A program made the position numbers and the translations under genes. From Azospirillum brasilense (lineage in GTDB: Bacteria > Pseudomonadota > Alphaproteobacteria > Azospirillales > Azospirillaceae): a stretch of DNA of 64,000 bases. The stretch spans positions 127,001-191,000 of the forward strand of contig NZ_CP032345.1 of the NCBI RefSeq assembly GCF_005222205.1, read 5' to 3'. Of the stretch, positions 29,170 through 39,105 are shown one piece after another (position 1 is the stretch's first letter; each line of letters begins with the position of its first letter). The notes below the pieces were generated by a model. The model was given only the letters and a program-made list of their open reading frames with translations, did no database searches and was not told where the DNA came from.

Positions 29170-30705
29170 ATGCTGACCCGGATTCGCACGCTGGCAGGGG
29201 CCGCCGCCCTTGCCGGTGCCCTTCTGTTCCCCGCGACCCTGCTGTTCCCGACCACGGCCTCCGCCCAGAACGGGACAGTCACCTTCCTGCACTTCAACGA
29301 CATCTACGAGATTTCCCCGGTGAAGGGCCGCGGCGGCTTCGCCCCCCTGATGACGGTGCTGAAAGCGGAGCGGGAGCGCAGTGCGGGAGCGCTGACGACG
29401 GTCGGGGGCGATTTCCTCTCGCCCTCCCTGCTCTCCGGAACGACGCAGGGCGCGCAGATGCCCGACCTGTTCAACGCCATGGGCGTGGACGTCGTCGGCT
29501 TCGGGAATCACGAGTTCGATTTCGGCACGGAGGTGCTGAAGGCCCGCATCGCCGAATCGAAATTCCCTTGGATCGGCACCAACATCGCCGGGCCGGACGG
29601 CCAGCCGCTCCCCGGTTCGGTCGCCACCTGGACGAAGACGGTCGGCGACGTCAAAGTCGGCTTCGTGGGGCTCCTGACTCCGGAGACCGCGCATCTGTCC
29701 AGCGGCGGGGCGGAGGCCACCTTCACCAACGTGCAGGCCGCCGCGGCCCTGGCGGTGAAGGGGCTGCGCGACGCGGGGGCGCACGTCGTCGTCGCGCTGA
29801 CCCACCAGACCATCGCGGAGGACCGCGACTTGGCCGTCAAGGTCAAGGGCATCGACCTCGTGCTGGGCGGCCACGACCACGACCCGATCAGCTTCTACGA
29901 GGGATCGACCCTGATCCTGAAGGCCGGGGCGGACGGCCACTATCTCGGCGTCATCGATCTGGCGGTCAGCACCAAGGCCACGGACAAGGGGCCGGCGACC
30001 ACCGTCGCTCCCGCCGGCTGGCGTTTCGTCAGCACCGCCGGGTTGGCCCCGGACGCGGAGGTCGGTGCCTTGGTCAAGCGCTACACCGACCAGCTCGACG
30101 CCACGCTGGCCGGGGTGATCGGGCGGACGGAGACCGACCTGGACAGCCGCAAGGACGTCGTCCGCTCGCAGGAGACGACGATGGGCAACCTGATCGCCGA
30201 CGCGCTGCGCGACGGGCTGAAGGCCGATGTCACGATCACCAACGGCGGCGGAATCCGCGCCGACACGCTGCACCCCGCGGGCAGTTCACTGACCCGCAAG
30301 GACATCTTCGCGGAAATGCCCTTCGGCAACGTCGCCGTGCTGACGTTGCTGTCCGGCGCCGACATTCTGGCTGCGCTGGAGCATGGCGTGTCGAAGGTGG
30401 AGGACAAGGCCGGGCGCTTCCCCCAGGTGTCGGGCCTGACCTTCGCCTACGACCCGAAGCTGCCGTCGGGCACCCGCGTGACCGGCGTGACGGTGGGCGG
30501 CCAGCCGCTCGACCCCGCCAAAACCTACCGCGTGGCGACCAACGACTACATGCTGAAGGGCGGCGATGGCTACGCCGCGTTGACCCGCGGCCGGACGGTG
30601 GTGGACGCCTCCGGCGCCGTGCTGATGGCGACGATGGTCATGGATTATGTGGAGGCGAAGAAGACGGTCGCTCCGAAGGTCGAAGGCCGCATCGTGGCGA
30701 AGTGA
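29170..30705 (+). CDS. Exported 5'-nucleotidase/metallophosphatase
   Basis: 511-aa protein with a signal peptide (LTRIRTLAGAAALAGALLFP). The N-terminal metallophosphatase domain has the metal motifs FLHFNDIYE, TVGGDFLSPS, GFGNHEFDFG and VLGGHDHDP. The C-terminal 5-nucleotidase domain has GNLIADALRDGLKADVTITN and the substrate-binding FAEMPFGNVAVLTLLSG and YMLKGGDGYAAL. It removes phosphate from periplasmic nucleotides so nucleosides can be taken up. A minus-strand terminator follows its stop, belonging to the convergent phasin gene. Confidence 0.92.
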   Translation: MLTRIRTLAGAAALAGALLFPATLLFPTTASAQNGTVTFLHFNDIYEISPVKGRGGFAPLMTVLKAERERSAGALTTVGGDFLSPSLLSGTTQGAQMPDLFNAMGVDVVGFGNHEFDFGTEVLKARIAESKFPWIGTNIAGPDGQPLPGSVATWTKTVGDVKVGFVGLLTPETAHLSSGGAEATFTNVQAAAALAVKGLRDAGAHVVVALTHQTIAEDRDLAVKVKGIDLVLGGHDHDPISFYEGSTLILKAGADGHYLGVIDLAVSTKATDKGPATTVAPAGWRFVSTAGLAPDAEVGALVKRYTDQLDATLAGVIGRTETDLDSRKDVVRSQETTMGNLIADALRDGLKADVTITNGGGIRADTLHPAGSSLTRKDIFAEMPFGNVAVLTLLSGADILAALEHGVSKVEDKAGRFPQVSGLTFAYDPKLPSGTRVTGVTVGGQPLDPAKTYRVATNDYMLKGGDGYAALTRGRTVVDASGAVLMATMVMDYVEAKKTVAPKVEGRIVAK

Positions 30706-30716
30706 CCGGAACGCGC

Positions 30717-30755
30717 GCAAAAAAGAACGCCCCTGGACCGGCTGGTCCGGGGGCG
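30717..30755 (-). terminator. Intrinsic terminator of the phasin gene
   Basis: Arms of 12 bp (30728-30739 and 30744-30755, one mismatch) with a 4-nt loop are followed on the minus strand by a T-rich tail (complement of 30719-30727). It sits 30 nt after the phasin stop and near the convergent nucleotidase stop. Confidence 0.85.
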
Positions 30756-30784
30756 CAAGGCCAGGATGGATCGTTGGTGAAGCG

Positions 30785-31351
30785 TCAGGCGCTGCGGCGG
30801 GCGTGGCGCGCGGCTCCTTCGGCCCGCGCGTTCAGCCGCCGCACCGCGTCGTTCGCAGTTTTCGCCGACAGCTCCGAAATCTTGACGCTGCGGTTCAGCA
30901 GAAGTTCCATCTCGTCTTTGACCATGCTGCTCTGCGCGGCGTAGAGGTCCTGGACCGACCGGCTGCGCATCATCGCGTTGATGCCCTCGGCGTTGCGGGC
31001 CATGGCCTCCTGGGCGAAACCCATCCATTCGCGCATGATGGACTGCATGCCATCCATCAGCACGGACCCGCACTGCGTCATGACGTCCATGTTCTCGCGG
31101 GCCTGCTGGGCGACCTCGCCCTGAGCCTCCGCGGACAGGCCCATCATGCGGTTGAGTTGGTCGGTGGTCTGGCCGGCAACCTGGCCAGCCACCTGGGTCG
31201 CCTTTCCCATCATGTCGCTGGCCGTGTCGGCGCCGCGCTGGGTCGCCTCCGCGGCGGTTTCCGCCATGCGGCGGGTGGTGTCCTCGGCAACATTCCGGCC
31301 TTTGGCGGCGGTGTCGCGCGCGATGGTCTGCGCGTCCTTCTCTGAAGCCAT
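30785..31351 (-). CDS. Phasin family protein
   Basis: 188-aa helical protein. An Ala/Gln/Thr-rich, low-aromatic N-terminal half forms amphipathic helices (GRNVAEDTTRRMAETAAEAT). The phasin_2-type core follows: MQSIMREWMGFAQEAMARNA, SRSVQDLYAAQSSMVKDEME and VKISELSAKTANDAVRRLNA. Phasins coat poly-hydroxybutyrate granules in the cytoplasm, which Azospirillum-type bacteria accumulate. ATG at 31351 has AGGAG about ten bases upstream. The upstream region contains an inverted repeat (GTGTCGC/GCGACAC) that may be an operator. Confidence 0.88.
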   Translation of the reverse strand: MASEKDAQTIARDTAAKGRNVAEDTTRRMAETAAEATQRGADTASDMMGKATQVAGQVAGQTTDQLNRMMGLSAEAQGEVAQQARENMDVMTQCGSVLMDGMQSIMREWMGFAQEAMARNAEGINAMMRSRSVQDLYAAQSSMVKDEMELLLNRSVKISELSAKTANDAVRRLNARAEGAARHARRSA

Positions 31352-31716
31352 CTGCCTTGCTCCTGGTTTCGTTCCGTCCGAATCGGACGCTCCCCCCATT
31401 TTTCTTGAGTGTCGCGATTTTTGTGCAGTGCGACACAAACATCCATATACCATGGTGGCGAAGAATAGTTCCACAACTCTAAAAACTAACCTTACCTACT
31501 TTTTTGCGGATACGGAGAAGTCTCCGCAAGGATTTATTGCAGGGGGTTTTGCATCAAATTTCATGGAGTGTTTTAATTGATCCAAAGAAAATCATTAAGC
31601 AGCACCGTAAGAGAGATGCGGACGGCCTGAACACACCCCAAATTCTGAGGTAAGAAACCTTGAGCCGGTGCGCTGCCCGTCCTGGTCCGGCACCGGCCCA
31701 CCCGCGGAGGATGCCC
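31352..31716. other. AT-richer divergent regulatory region, phasin versus ald
   Basis: 365 bases that hold the divergent promoters. An inverted repeat, GTGTCGC at 31409-31415 and GCGACAC at 31430-31436, flanks the TGC-rich sequence TTTGTGCAGTGCG, reminiscent of PhaR-type operators near phasin genes. A TTGCGGA/TCCGCAA hairpin lies at about 31504-31529, and the stretch from 31530 to 31640 is AT-rich. CGGAGG at 31705-31710 is the ald ribosome binding site. Confidence 0.45.
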
Positions 31717-32835
31717 ATGCTCATCGGCGTGCCGACGGAAATCAAAAACCATGAATACCGCGTCGGGCTGACCCCGGCCTCGGTCCGTGAACTGACGCAT
31801 CACGGGCACAGCGTGCTGGTGCAGGCGGGAGCCGGCGCCGCCATCGGGCTGGACGACGAGCACTATGAAGCCGCCGGGGCGGGCATCGTGCCGGACGCCG
31901 CAACCGTCTTCGCCCGCGCGGACATGGTCGTGAAGGTGAAGGAGCCCCAGCCGCAGGAATGCGCGATGCTGCGCCGGGGACAGATCCTGTTCACCTATTT
32001 GCATCTCGCCCCCGATCCGAAACAGACCACGCTGTTGCTGGACTCCGGCGCCGTCGCCATCGCCTACGAGACGGTGACCGATTCCCGCGGCGGCCTGCCG
32101 CTCCTGGCGCCGATGAGCGAGGTGGCCGGCCGCATGTCGGTCCAGGCCGGCGCCCATTGCCTGGAGAAGGCGCAGGGCGGGCGCGGCGTCCTGCTGGGCG
32201 GCGTGCCTGGCGTTCCGGCGGCGAAGGTGGTGGTGCTGGGCGGCGGCGTGGTCGGCACCAACGCCGCCCGCATGGCCATGGGGCTGGAGGCGAAGGTGGT
32301 CGTCATCGACAAGTCCCTGCCCCGCCTGAAGGAGCTGGACCTGCAATTCGGCGCCAAGTTGCAGACGCTCTATTCAACGGTCGACACGATCGAGGAGCAT
32401 GCGCTCGACGCCGACCTCGTCATCGGCGCGGTCCTCGTGCCGGGGGCCGAGGCGCCGAAGCTGGTGACCAGGGCGATGGTGGAGCGGATGCGGCGGGGCG
32501 CCGTGGTGGTGGACGTCGCCATTGACCAGGGCGGCTGTTTCGAGACCTCGCACCCCACCACCCACGCCGACCCGACCTATCTGGTGGACGGAGTGGTCCA
32601 TTACTGCGTCGCCAACATGCCGGGGGCGGTCGCGCGCACCTCGACCTTCGCGCTGAACAACGCCACCCTGCCCTTCACGCTGGCGCTCGCCGACCAGGGC
32701 TATCGGGCGGCGCTGGCGCGCGACCCGCATCTGCGGGCCGGGCTGAACATCCATGCCGGGGCGGTCACCTGCAAGGCGGTGGCCGACGCCCAGGGGTTGG
32801 GTTACCAGCCGGCGGAGGAAGCCCTGCGGCTTTGA
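31717..32835 (+). CDS. ald: Alanine dehydrogenase
   Basis: 372-aa NAD-dependent L-alanine dehydrogenase (alanine to pyruvate, ammonia and NADH). The N-terminus [20 protein letters not shown] and the catalytic Lys region [12 protein letters not shown] are as in the family. The catalytic His is in [13 protein letters not shown] and the NAD-binding glycine loop in [23 protein letters not shown] ends 6 bases before ATG 31717, whereas ATG 31711 would have no spacing, so 31717 is chosen. It links amino-acid uptake by the neighbouring transporters to central metabolism. Confidence 0.96.
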   Translation: MLIGVPTEIKNHEYRVGLTPASVRELTHHGHSVLVQAGAGAAIGLDDEHYEAAGAGIVPDAATVFARADMVVKVKEPQPQECAMLRRGQILFTYLHLAPDPKQTTLLLDSGAVAIAYETVTDSRGGLPLLAPMSEVAGRMSVQAGAHCLEKAQGGRGVLLGGVPGVPAAKVVVLGGGVVGTNAARMAMGLEAKVVVIDKSLPRLKELDLQFGAKLQTLYSTVDTIEEHALDADLVIGAVLVPGAEAPKLVTRAMVERMRRGAVVVDVAIDQGGCFETSHPTTHADPTYLVDGVVHYCVANMPGAVARTSTFALNNATLPFTLALADQGYRAALARDPHLRAGLNIHAGAVTCKAVADAQGLGYQPAEEALRL

Positions 32836-32886
32836 TTTCCGTTCCCGGAGGGGGCGACCACGCTCGCCCTCTCCGAAAGCGGGTTC

Positions 32887-33564
32887 TCAATCCCGCCGCA
32901 GCCGCGAGAACCGGAAATCGCAGTGGCTGGCGCCGCCGGCCAAGGTTTGTGTTCTGTCCAGATGGATGCCGCGTGTCGCGTAGGCGTCGAAATCAAGCCC
33001 GCAGATGTTCGGCAGGATGTCCTTGTCGCCGTGGCGGGCCGCAAACTTGCAGAAACCGCAGGCTTTGTAGTTGATGCCGAACTCGAAACTGTCCCCTGGA
33101 CCCGGCTCGACGAAATCGTAGACGAAATCCTCGGGAAACCGCTCCTGATGGCTTTTCGCCGCCTGCTCGCGCAGAAAAGCCTGATTCTCCGGAGACAGGA
33201 ACGCACGCCCCGCGGCAAGGCGTTCCGCTTCGGGCACGGTGAGCAGTTGGGCCTTGTAGGCCTCCCGCTCGACATCGCCGATCACCGACAGCGGCACATC
33301 GTGCCGCCTAAGCACCCGGCTGATCGCCATGAAGCCCAGGAGCCGCATGAAGAAGTCGCTCATGCGGCTGTCCGCGCCCCCGACATAGGGCATCTGGGAG
33401 AGCACGATGCCGAACTCGTCCATCACCTCCCCCTTGATTCCTTCGATGTCGGAGGGGGGGACGTGCTCGCCCAACATCGCTTCGGCAAGGTCGAGGCGCT
33501 GGCGCATGGCCGCTTCCATCGCCTCGCGGTGCTCCTCGTAAAAGGGATGGATGGTCCCGGCCAT
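32887..33564 (-). CDS. L-2-amino-thiazoline-4-carboxylic acid hydrolase-like protein
   Basis: 225-aa protein of the ATC-hydrolase family (PF14196-like). The N-terminal helix [20 protein letters not shown] and a middle segment with [17 protein letters not shown] are followed by the conserved C-terminal part: [39 protein letters not shown] and CDFRF. Studied relatives open the thiazoline ring of D,L-ATC in cysteine formation. Here it is the last gene of a branched-chain-amino-acid-type ABC operon, 44 nt after livM, so the operon may import a cyclic N-compound that this enzyme opens. The function is inferred. Confidence 0.82.
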   Translation of the reverse strand: MAGTIHPFYEEHREAMEAAMRQRLDLAEAMLGEHVPPSDIEGIKGEVMDEFGIVLSQMPYVGGADSRMSDFFMRLLGFMAISRVLRRHDVPLSVIGDVEREAYKAQLLTVPEAERLAAGRAFLSPENQAFLREQAAKSHQERFPEDFVYDFVEPGPGDSFEFGINYKACGFCKFAARHGDKDILPNICGLDFDAYATRGIHLDRTQTLAGGASHCDFRFSRLRRD

Positions 33565-33608
33565 TGGCGTCTCCCACGATGAACGGCAATCGGTCGGCGC
33601 CGCCCCGC

Positions 33609-34586
33609 TCATGGGCGCTTGCCACCGAACCGGGCGGCGATCTCCCCGACAATGCCGCGGCGGAACAACAGCACGCAGGCGACGAAGATGACGCCGATCA
33701 CCACCGGCACCGGCAGGTTGCTCGCCGCCAGATAATTCTCCAGCGTCACCACCAGCGCCGCTCCGACCACCGGGCCGAACAGCGTTCCGATGCCGCCGAG
33801 GAGGGTCATCAGCACCACCGCGCCGGACATCTGCCACTGCACGTCGGTCAGGGTGGCGAGCTGGAAGACGATGGCCTTGGTGCCCCCGGCCAGTCCGGCC
33901 AGGGCGGCGGACAGGACGAAGGCCATCAGCTTGTAGTGGTCGGTGCGGTAGCCGAGCGAGATGGCGCGCGGTTCGTTCTCGCGGATCGCCTTCAGCACCT
34001 GCCCGAAGGGTGAATGCACGGTGCGCCAGATCACCATGAAGCCGAACAGGAAGACCGCCAGCACCGTGTAGTACATCGCCATCGGCTGGCTGAGGTCGAT
34101 CATCCCGAACAGATGGCCGCGCGGCACGGCCTGGATGCCGTCCTCGCCGCCCGTGAACTTGAGCTGGAGCGCCATGAAGAAGACCATCTGCGACAGCGCC
34201 AGCGTGATCATGGCGAAATAGATGCCCTGCCGCCGGATCGCCAGCGCGCCGAAGGCAAGCCCAAGCGTCGCGGAAAAAGCGGTGCCCAGCAGGATGCCGA
34301 GTTCCGGCGGCAGCCCCCAGACCTTCACCGTGTGGGCGGTGATGTAGGCCGCCCCGCCGAAGAAGGCGGCATGACCGAAGCTCAGGAGGCCGGCGAAACC
34401 GATCAGCAGGTTGAAGGCGCAGGCGAACAGCGCGAAGCACAGCACCTTCATCACGAAGACGGGGTACAGCACGTAGGGCGCGGCGATCAGGACCAGCAGC
34501 AGCACGGCCAGGGCCAGAAGGCCCGGCATGGCCGGTCGGGCGGACGCCGCGGCATCGCGGCGGACGGCGTGGATCTCGGTCGCCAT
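33609..34586 (-). CDS. livM: Branched-chain amino-acid-type ABC permease LivM
   Basis: 325-aa inner-membrane permease with about nine hydrophobic helices. The LivM-type loop is present as ALAIRRQGIYFAMITLALSQ and in AIRENEPRAISLGYRTDHYK (the coupling helix). The N-terminal region PYVLYPVFVMKVLCFALFAC is typical. It starts 4 nt after the livH stop; partner permease and two ATPases are encoded in the same operon. The family serves branched-chain amino acids, amides or urea, so the substrate is not fixed. Confidence 0.92.
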   Translation of the reverse strand: MATEIHAVRRDAAASARPAMPGLLALAVLLLVLIAAPYVLYPVFVMKVLCFALFACAFNLLIGFAGLLSFGHAAFFGGAAYITAHTVKVWGLPPELGILLGTAFSATLGLAFGALAIRRQGIYFAMITLALSQMVFFMALQLKFTGGEDGIQAVPRGHLFGMIDLSQPMAMYYTVLAVFLFGFMVIWRTVHSPFGQVLKAIRENEPRAISLGYRTDHYKLMAFVLSAALAGLAGGTKAIVFQLATLTDVQWQMSGAVVLMTLLGGIGTLFGPVVGAALVVTLENYLAASNLPVPVVIGVIFVACVLLFRRGIVGEIAARFGGKRP

Positions 34587-34589
34587 GGG

Positions 34590-35477
34590 TCACCTCTCCC
34601 GCCCGAACAGGCCAGCGGGCTTGATCAGCAGCACCACGGCCATGATGACGAAGACGACGATGTTGGACGCCTCCGGATAGAACACCTTCGTCAGACCTTC
34701 CAACAGGCCCAGGCCGTATCCGGTCAGCACCGCCCCCAGAATCGACCCCATGCCGCCGATCACCACCACGGCGAAGACGACGATGATCAGGTTGGAGCCC
34801 ATCAGCGGCGACACCTGATAGATCGGCGCGGCGAGAACGCCGGCCAGCCCGGCCAGAGCGACACCGAACCCGTAGGTCGCGGTGATCATCAGCGGCACAT
34901 TGATGCCGAAGGCCTGGACCAGAACCGGATTCTCGGTGGCGGCGCGCAGGTAGGCGCCGAGCTTCGTGCGCTCGATGGCGTACCAGGTGGCGAGGCAGAC
35001 GACCAGCGAGGCGACGACGACCCAGCCGCGGTAGTTGGGCAGGAACATGAAGCCCAGATTTTGCCCGCCGCGCAGCAGGTCGGGGATCGGGTAGGGCTGG
35101 CCCGACACACCGTAGAAATGGCGGAACACTCCCTCCACGATCAGCGCGAGGCCGAAGGTCAGCAGCAGCCCATAGAGATGGTCGAGCTTGTAGAGGCGGC
35201 TGAGCAGGGTCTTCTCCAGAATCACGCCGAAGGCGCCGACGACCAGCGGTGCCAGCAGCAGCGCCCACCAGTAGCCGATCCCCGCCATGGTCAGCAGCAG
35301 CCACGCCACGAAGGCCCCCAGCATGTAGAGCGCGCCGTGGGCGAAGTTGATGACGTTCAGCATGCCGAAGATCACCGCCAGCCCGAGGCTGAGCAGCGCG
35401 TAGAAGGACCCGTTGATCAGCCCCAGCAGAAGCTGCCCGAACAGCGCCTGGGGCGGGATTCCGAAAATGGTGGACAT
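34590..35477 (-). CDS. livH: Branched-chain amino-acid-type ABC permease LivH
   Basis: 295-aa inner-membrane permease with about eight helices. LivH signatures are LLGLINGSFYALLSLGLAVI, NVINFAHGALYMLGAFVAWL, the coupling-loop stretch RAATENPVLVQAFGINVPLM and GIGSILGAVLTGYGLGLLEG-like GGMGSILGAV. ATG at 35477 has GGAGGC about nine bases upstream. It forms a heterodimeric channel with LivM. Confidence 0.93.
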   Translation of the reverse strand: MSTIFGIPPQALFGQLLLGLINGSFYALLSLGLAVIFGMLNVINFAHGALYMLGAFVAWLLLTMAGIGYWWALLLAPLVVGAFGVILEKTLLSRLYKLDHLYGLLLTFGLALIVEGVFRHFYGVSGQPYPIPDLLRGGQNLGFMFLPNYRGWVVVASLVVCLATWYAIERTKLGAYLRAATENPVLVQAFGINVPLMITATYGFGVALAGLAGVLAAPIYQVSPLMGSNLIIVVFAVVVIGGMGSILGAVLTGYGLGLLEGLTKVFYPEASNIVVFVIMAVVLLIKPAGLFGRER

Positions 35478-35571
35478 GTGGTTCGCCTCCGGCCGTTCTG
35501 CGCGGCGGGTGATCGCCCCGGCACCCGGCCCCGCGCAGTGGCGGGAAACCGGTCGCCGGGGCGGGCGGGGA

Positions 35572-36786
35572 TCAGCCCGGCAGCTTGCAGCCGCTTTCCG
35601 CCATGGTGGCGAAGGCCTCGTCGCCGGGGATGGTGCGGATGATCTCGTAATAATCCCACGGCCCCTTGGACTCGCTGGGCTTCTTCACGCGGGCCAGATA
35701 CATGTCGTGGACCATGCGCCCGTTCGGCAGGATCTTGCCGTTCTTGGCGAACATATCGTTGACCGGCATCTCCTTCATCTTGGCGGCGACGGTCGGCCCG
35801 TCGTCGGTCCCCGCCGCCTCGATGGCCTTCAGGTAATGCTTCACCGAGGAATAGCTGCCGGCCTGCACCATCGTCGGCATCTTGCCGGTCTTCGCCTTGT
35901 ACTTCTCCGACCAGGCGCGCTTCTCGTCGTCCATGTCCCAATAGAAGCCGGTGGTCAGGACGAGGTCCTGGGCGACCTGGAGCCCCAGCGCGTGCACGTC
36001 CGACAGGAAGATCAGCAGCCCGGCCAGCTTCTGCTGCCCGCTCTGCGTCAGGCCGAACTCCGACGCCTGCTTGATCGAGGTGATGGTGTCGCCGCCGGCG
36101 TTGGCGAGGCCGATGACCTGGGCGCCCGACGATTGCGCCTGCAGCAGGAAGGAGGAGAAGTCCGCCGTGTTCAGCGGCGCCCGCACCGCGCCGACGACCG
36201 TGCCGCCGGCCTTCTTCACCTGCGCCGCCGTGTCGGTTTCAAGCTGGTGACCGAAGGCGTAGTCGGCGGTCAGGAAGAACCAGCTCTTGCCGCCTTCCTT
36301 CACGATGGCCTGCCCGGTGCCGACGGCCAGCGCGCGGGTGTCGTAGGCCCAGTGGAAGCCGGTGGGAGAGCAGGCGTCGCCGGTCAGGCGCGAGGTCGCC
36401 GGCCCCTGCATCAGGAAGAGCTTCTTCTTCTCGCGCGTCACCTCCTGCACCGCCAGGGCGACGCCGGAGTTCGGCACGTCGACGATGACGTCCACCCCGT
36501 CGCGGTCGATCCATTCGCGGGACAGGTTGGAGCCGATGTCGGGCTTGTTCTGGTGGTCGGCGGCGATCACTTCGATGGGCTTGCCCAGAATCTTGCCGCC
36601 CACCTCCTCCACCGCCATGCGGACGGCAACCACCGAGCCCTCGCCGCCGAGGTCGGCGTAGAGGCCGGAGCGGTCGTTGAGGACGCCGATCTTCACGACG
36701 TCGCCGGAGATCTTGCCCTGCTGGGCCTGCGCGGAACCGACGGCCAGCGCGGCAAGCGCCGCCCCGGCAAGCAGACGTGCAATCAT
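35572..36786 (-). CDS. ABC transporter periplasmic substrate-binding protein (LivJ/UrtA-like)
   Basis: 404-aa periplasmic protein with a signal peptide (MIARLLAGAALAALAVGSAQA). The type I bilobed fold has VVKIGVLNDRSGLYADLGGE, IEVIAADHQNKPDIGSNLSR and the inter-lobe segment GTVVGAVRAPLNTADFSSFL. The lobe order and the AMVVxG-type region (KKKLFLMQGPATSRLTGDAC) suggest the UrtA/amide-binding subgroup rather than true LivJ. ATG at 36786 has GGGAGG about seven bases upstream; the frame continues upstream but without support. The gene is placed between the ATPases and permeases. Confidence 0.92.
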   Translation of the reverse strand: MIARLLAGAALAALAVGSAQAQQGKISGDVVKIGVLNDRSGLYADLGGEGSVVAVRMAVEEVGGKILGKPIEVIAADHQNKPDIGSNLSREWIDRDGVDVIVDVPNSGVALAVQEVTREKKKLFLMQGPATSRLTGDACSPTGFHWAYDTRALAVGTGQAIVKEGGKSWFFLTADYAFGHQLETDTAAQVKKAGGTVVGAVRAPLNTADFSSFLLQAQSSGAQVIGLANAGGDTITSIKQASEFGLTQSGQQKLAGLLIFLSDVHALGLQVAQDLVLTTGFYWDMDDEKRAWSEKYKAKTGKMPTMVQAGSYSSVKHYLKAIEAAGTDDGPTVAAKMKEMPVNDMFAKNGKILPNGRMVHDMYLARVKKPSESKGPWDYYEIIRTIPGDEAFATMAESGCKLPG

Positions 36787-36829
36787 TCCATTCCTCCCGG
36801 TTCGAATTCGAGCGTTTCTGCTTGTTGAT

Positions 36830-37522
<693 letters not shown>

Positions 37523-37544
37523 TGCGGTCCTCACCGTTGCGCCG

Positions 37545-38300
37545 TCAGGCATGACCGCTCCCCATGTAGGCTTCCCGGACCTTCGGGTGGCGCGACACCT
37601 CGGCGTAGGGGCCTTCGGCCAGGACCTCGCCGCGGGCCAGCACGGTGATCCAGTCCGACAGGTTGGAGACCACGGACAGGTTGTGCTCCACCATCAGGAT
37701 CGTGCGGTTGGCCGAGACCCGCTTGATCAGTGCGGCGATGCGGTCGATGTCCTCGTGCCCCATGCCGGCCATCGGTTCGTCCAGCAGAAGCATCTCCGGT
37801 TCCAGGGCCAGCGTCGTGGCGATCTCCAGCGCCCGCTTGCGGCCGTAGGGAAGCTCCGCCGCGGGCCGGTGGGCGTAGCCGGCGAGCCCGACATCCTCCA
37901 GCAGCTCCATCGCCCGCCCGTTCAGCCGGTCGAGCACCGATTCCGATTTCCAAAAGTGGAAGGAGTTGCCGAGGGGCCGTTGCAGGCCGACCCGCACATT
38001 CTCCAGAACCGACAGATGCGGGAAAACCGCCGAAATTTGGAAGGAGCGGATGATGCCCAACCGGGCCACATCCGCCGGTTTCACCGCGGTGATGTCGCGC
38101 CCGTTGAACAGGATGTGTCCGTTGCTGGGCTGAAGGAACTTGGTGAGCAGATTGAAAACGGTCGTTTTACCGGCCCCGTTGGGACCGATCAGCGCATGGA
38201 TGGACCCCCGTTTGACCCGCAGGCTGACGTCGCGGACGGCGACGAAGCCCCGGAATTCCTTGGTCAGTCCGCGCGTCTCCAGAATGACGTCACTTGCCAT
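37545..38300 (-). CDS. livG: Branched-chain amino-acid-type ABC ATPase LivG
   Basis: 251-aa ATPase, first gene of the operon. Walker A is GPNGAGKTTVFNLLTKF near residues 39-55; Walker B is MLLLDEPMAGMGHEDID; the C-terminal RGEVLAEGPYAEVSRHPKVR-type tail is the LivG hallmark. The signature region reads AAELPYGRKRALEIATTLAL, with the usual LSGGQ relaxed to LPYGR, as is normal in LivG. The preceding 330 bases should carry the operon promoter. Confidence 0.93.
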   Translation of the reverse strand: MASDVILETRGLTKEFRGFVAVRDVSLRVKRGSIHALIGPNGAGKTTVFNLLTKFLQPSNGHILFNGRDITAVKPADVARLGIIRSFQISAVFPHLSVLENVRVGLQRPLGNSFHFWKSESVLDRLNGRAMELLEDVGLAGYAHRPAAELPYGRKRALEIATTLALEPEMLLLDEPMAGMGHEDIDRIAALIKRVSANRTILMVEHNLSVVSNLSDWITVLARGEVLAEGPYAEVSRHPKVREAYMGSGHA

Positions 38301-38501
38301 ATCCTCCCCATTCCCTGTTTTCAGCGGCCTTCCGCGAGACCACCTGTTGTTTGGTTCAGGCTATCAGCAATCTGTCACACGTACAGCTTACGGAAAGAAC
38401 TTAATCCCGTCCATCCGGAAGCATCGAAGGCATGACAAAGCGTGGCCGGACGGCGGGTCCGGTGAGGAAATGGCTGTGTGGGAAGCCGGAAGGCGGGCAT
38501 G

Positions 38502-38526
38502 AAAAATGCGGCCACGCAGGGCCGCA
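38502..38526 (-). terminator. Intrinsic terminator of the MarR gene
   Basis: Arms TGCGGCC (38507-38513) and GGCCGCA (38520-38526) are followed on the minus strand by TTTTT (complement of 38502-38506). It lies about 105 nt after the MarR stop. Confidence 0.75.
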
Positions 38527-38537
38527 CACCGACTCGC

Positions 38538-38580
38538 GGCACGCCCCCGGACTTGAAGCCGGAGGCGTGCCTTTCTCTTT
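38538..38580 (+). terminator. Plus-strand intrinsic terminator without an assigned upstream gene
   Basis: The arms GGCACGCC-CCCGG (38538-38550) and CCGG-A-GGCGTGCC (38559-38571) form a long stem followed on the plus strand by TTTCTCTTT. No plus-strand protein gene precedes it within 2 kb, so it may end an unannotated plus-strand RNA or work as the first half of a double terminator for the minus strand. Confidence 0.55.
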
Positions 38581-38631
38581 CGACGCAGGAGCCGGAAACC
38601 GCGGTACCGATACGACTCAGGCGGCCGCGGC

Positions 38632-39105
38632 TCAGGCCGCCGAGGTCAGCGGAAAGCCGCTGTAGTCGAGCGACGCGGACCAGAAGCGTTCGAGCTTGCG
38701 CAGGGTCTCGTTCGCCTTGACCAGCTCCTCGTCGCTGAAGCCGGCCTTCTCCAGCGCCGTCAGGTGGCGCTCGAACATGCGGCTGATCTTCTCGCGAAGG
38801 TCGAGGCCCTTCTCCGACAGGCGGACGCGCACCGACCGGCGGTCGTGCGGCGAACGCTCCTGCCCGAGATAGCCGTTCTCGACCATCTTCTTCACGTTGT
38901 AGGACACGTTGGAGCCGAGATAGTAGCCGCGCGCCGTCAACTCGCCGACGGTCATCTCGTCTTCGCCGATGTTGTAGAGGATCAGGCTCTGGACGTTGTT
39001 GATGTCCTGGATACCGAGCCGGTCAAGCTCGGTCTTCAGCACCTCGAGAAAGTGGCGGTGAAGCCGTTCGATCAAGAGGATGCTTTCATAATAGGGTTTG
39101 CGCAC
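38632..39105 (-). CDS. MarR family transcriptional regulator (LdtR-like)
   Basis: 157-aa winged-helix regulator. The opening MRKPYYESILLIERLHRHFL and the DNA-binding core ELTARGYYLGSNVSYNVKKM, then VENGYLGQERSPHDRRSVRV, are close to those of the LdtR/PetP subgroup of alphaproteobacterial MarR proteins. In studied relatives it controls cell-wall or respiratory genes. It is the same strand as the liv operon but ends 331 nt before it with its own terminator, so it may or may not regulate it. ATG at 39105 is well placed. Confidence 0.85.
   Translation of the reverse strand: MRKPYYESILLIERLHRHFLEVLKTELDRLGIQDINNVQSLILYNIGEDEMTVGELTARGYYLGSNVSYNVKKMVENGYLGQERSPHDRRSVRVRLSEKGLDLREKISRMFERHLTALEKAGFSDEELVKANETLRKLERFWSASLDYSGFPLTSAA

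Larger units (their letters stand above)
38301..38631. other. Intergenic region upstream of livG
   Basis: 331 bases between the MarR gene and livG. It holds two hairpins listed separately and should contain the livG promoter; I cannot fix its -35 and -10. No coding frame is convincing. Confidence 0.4.

Noticed and set aside
31352..31716. Glycine riboswitch or Lrp operator before ald
   Set aside because: No tandem aptamer layout or clear Lrp consensus could be seen.
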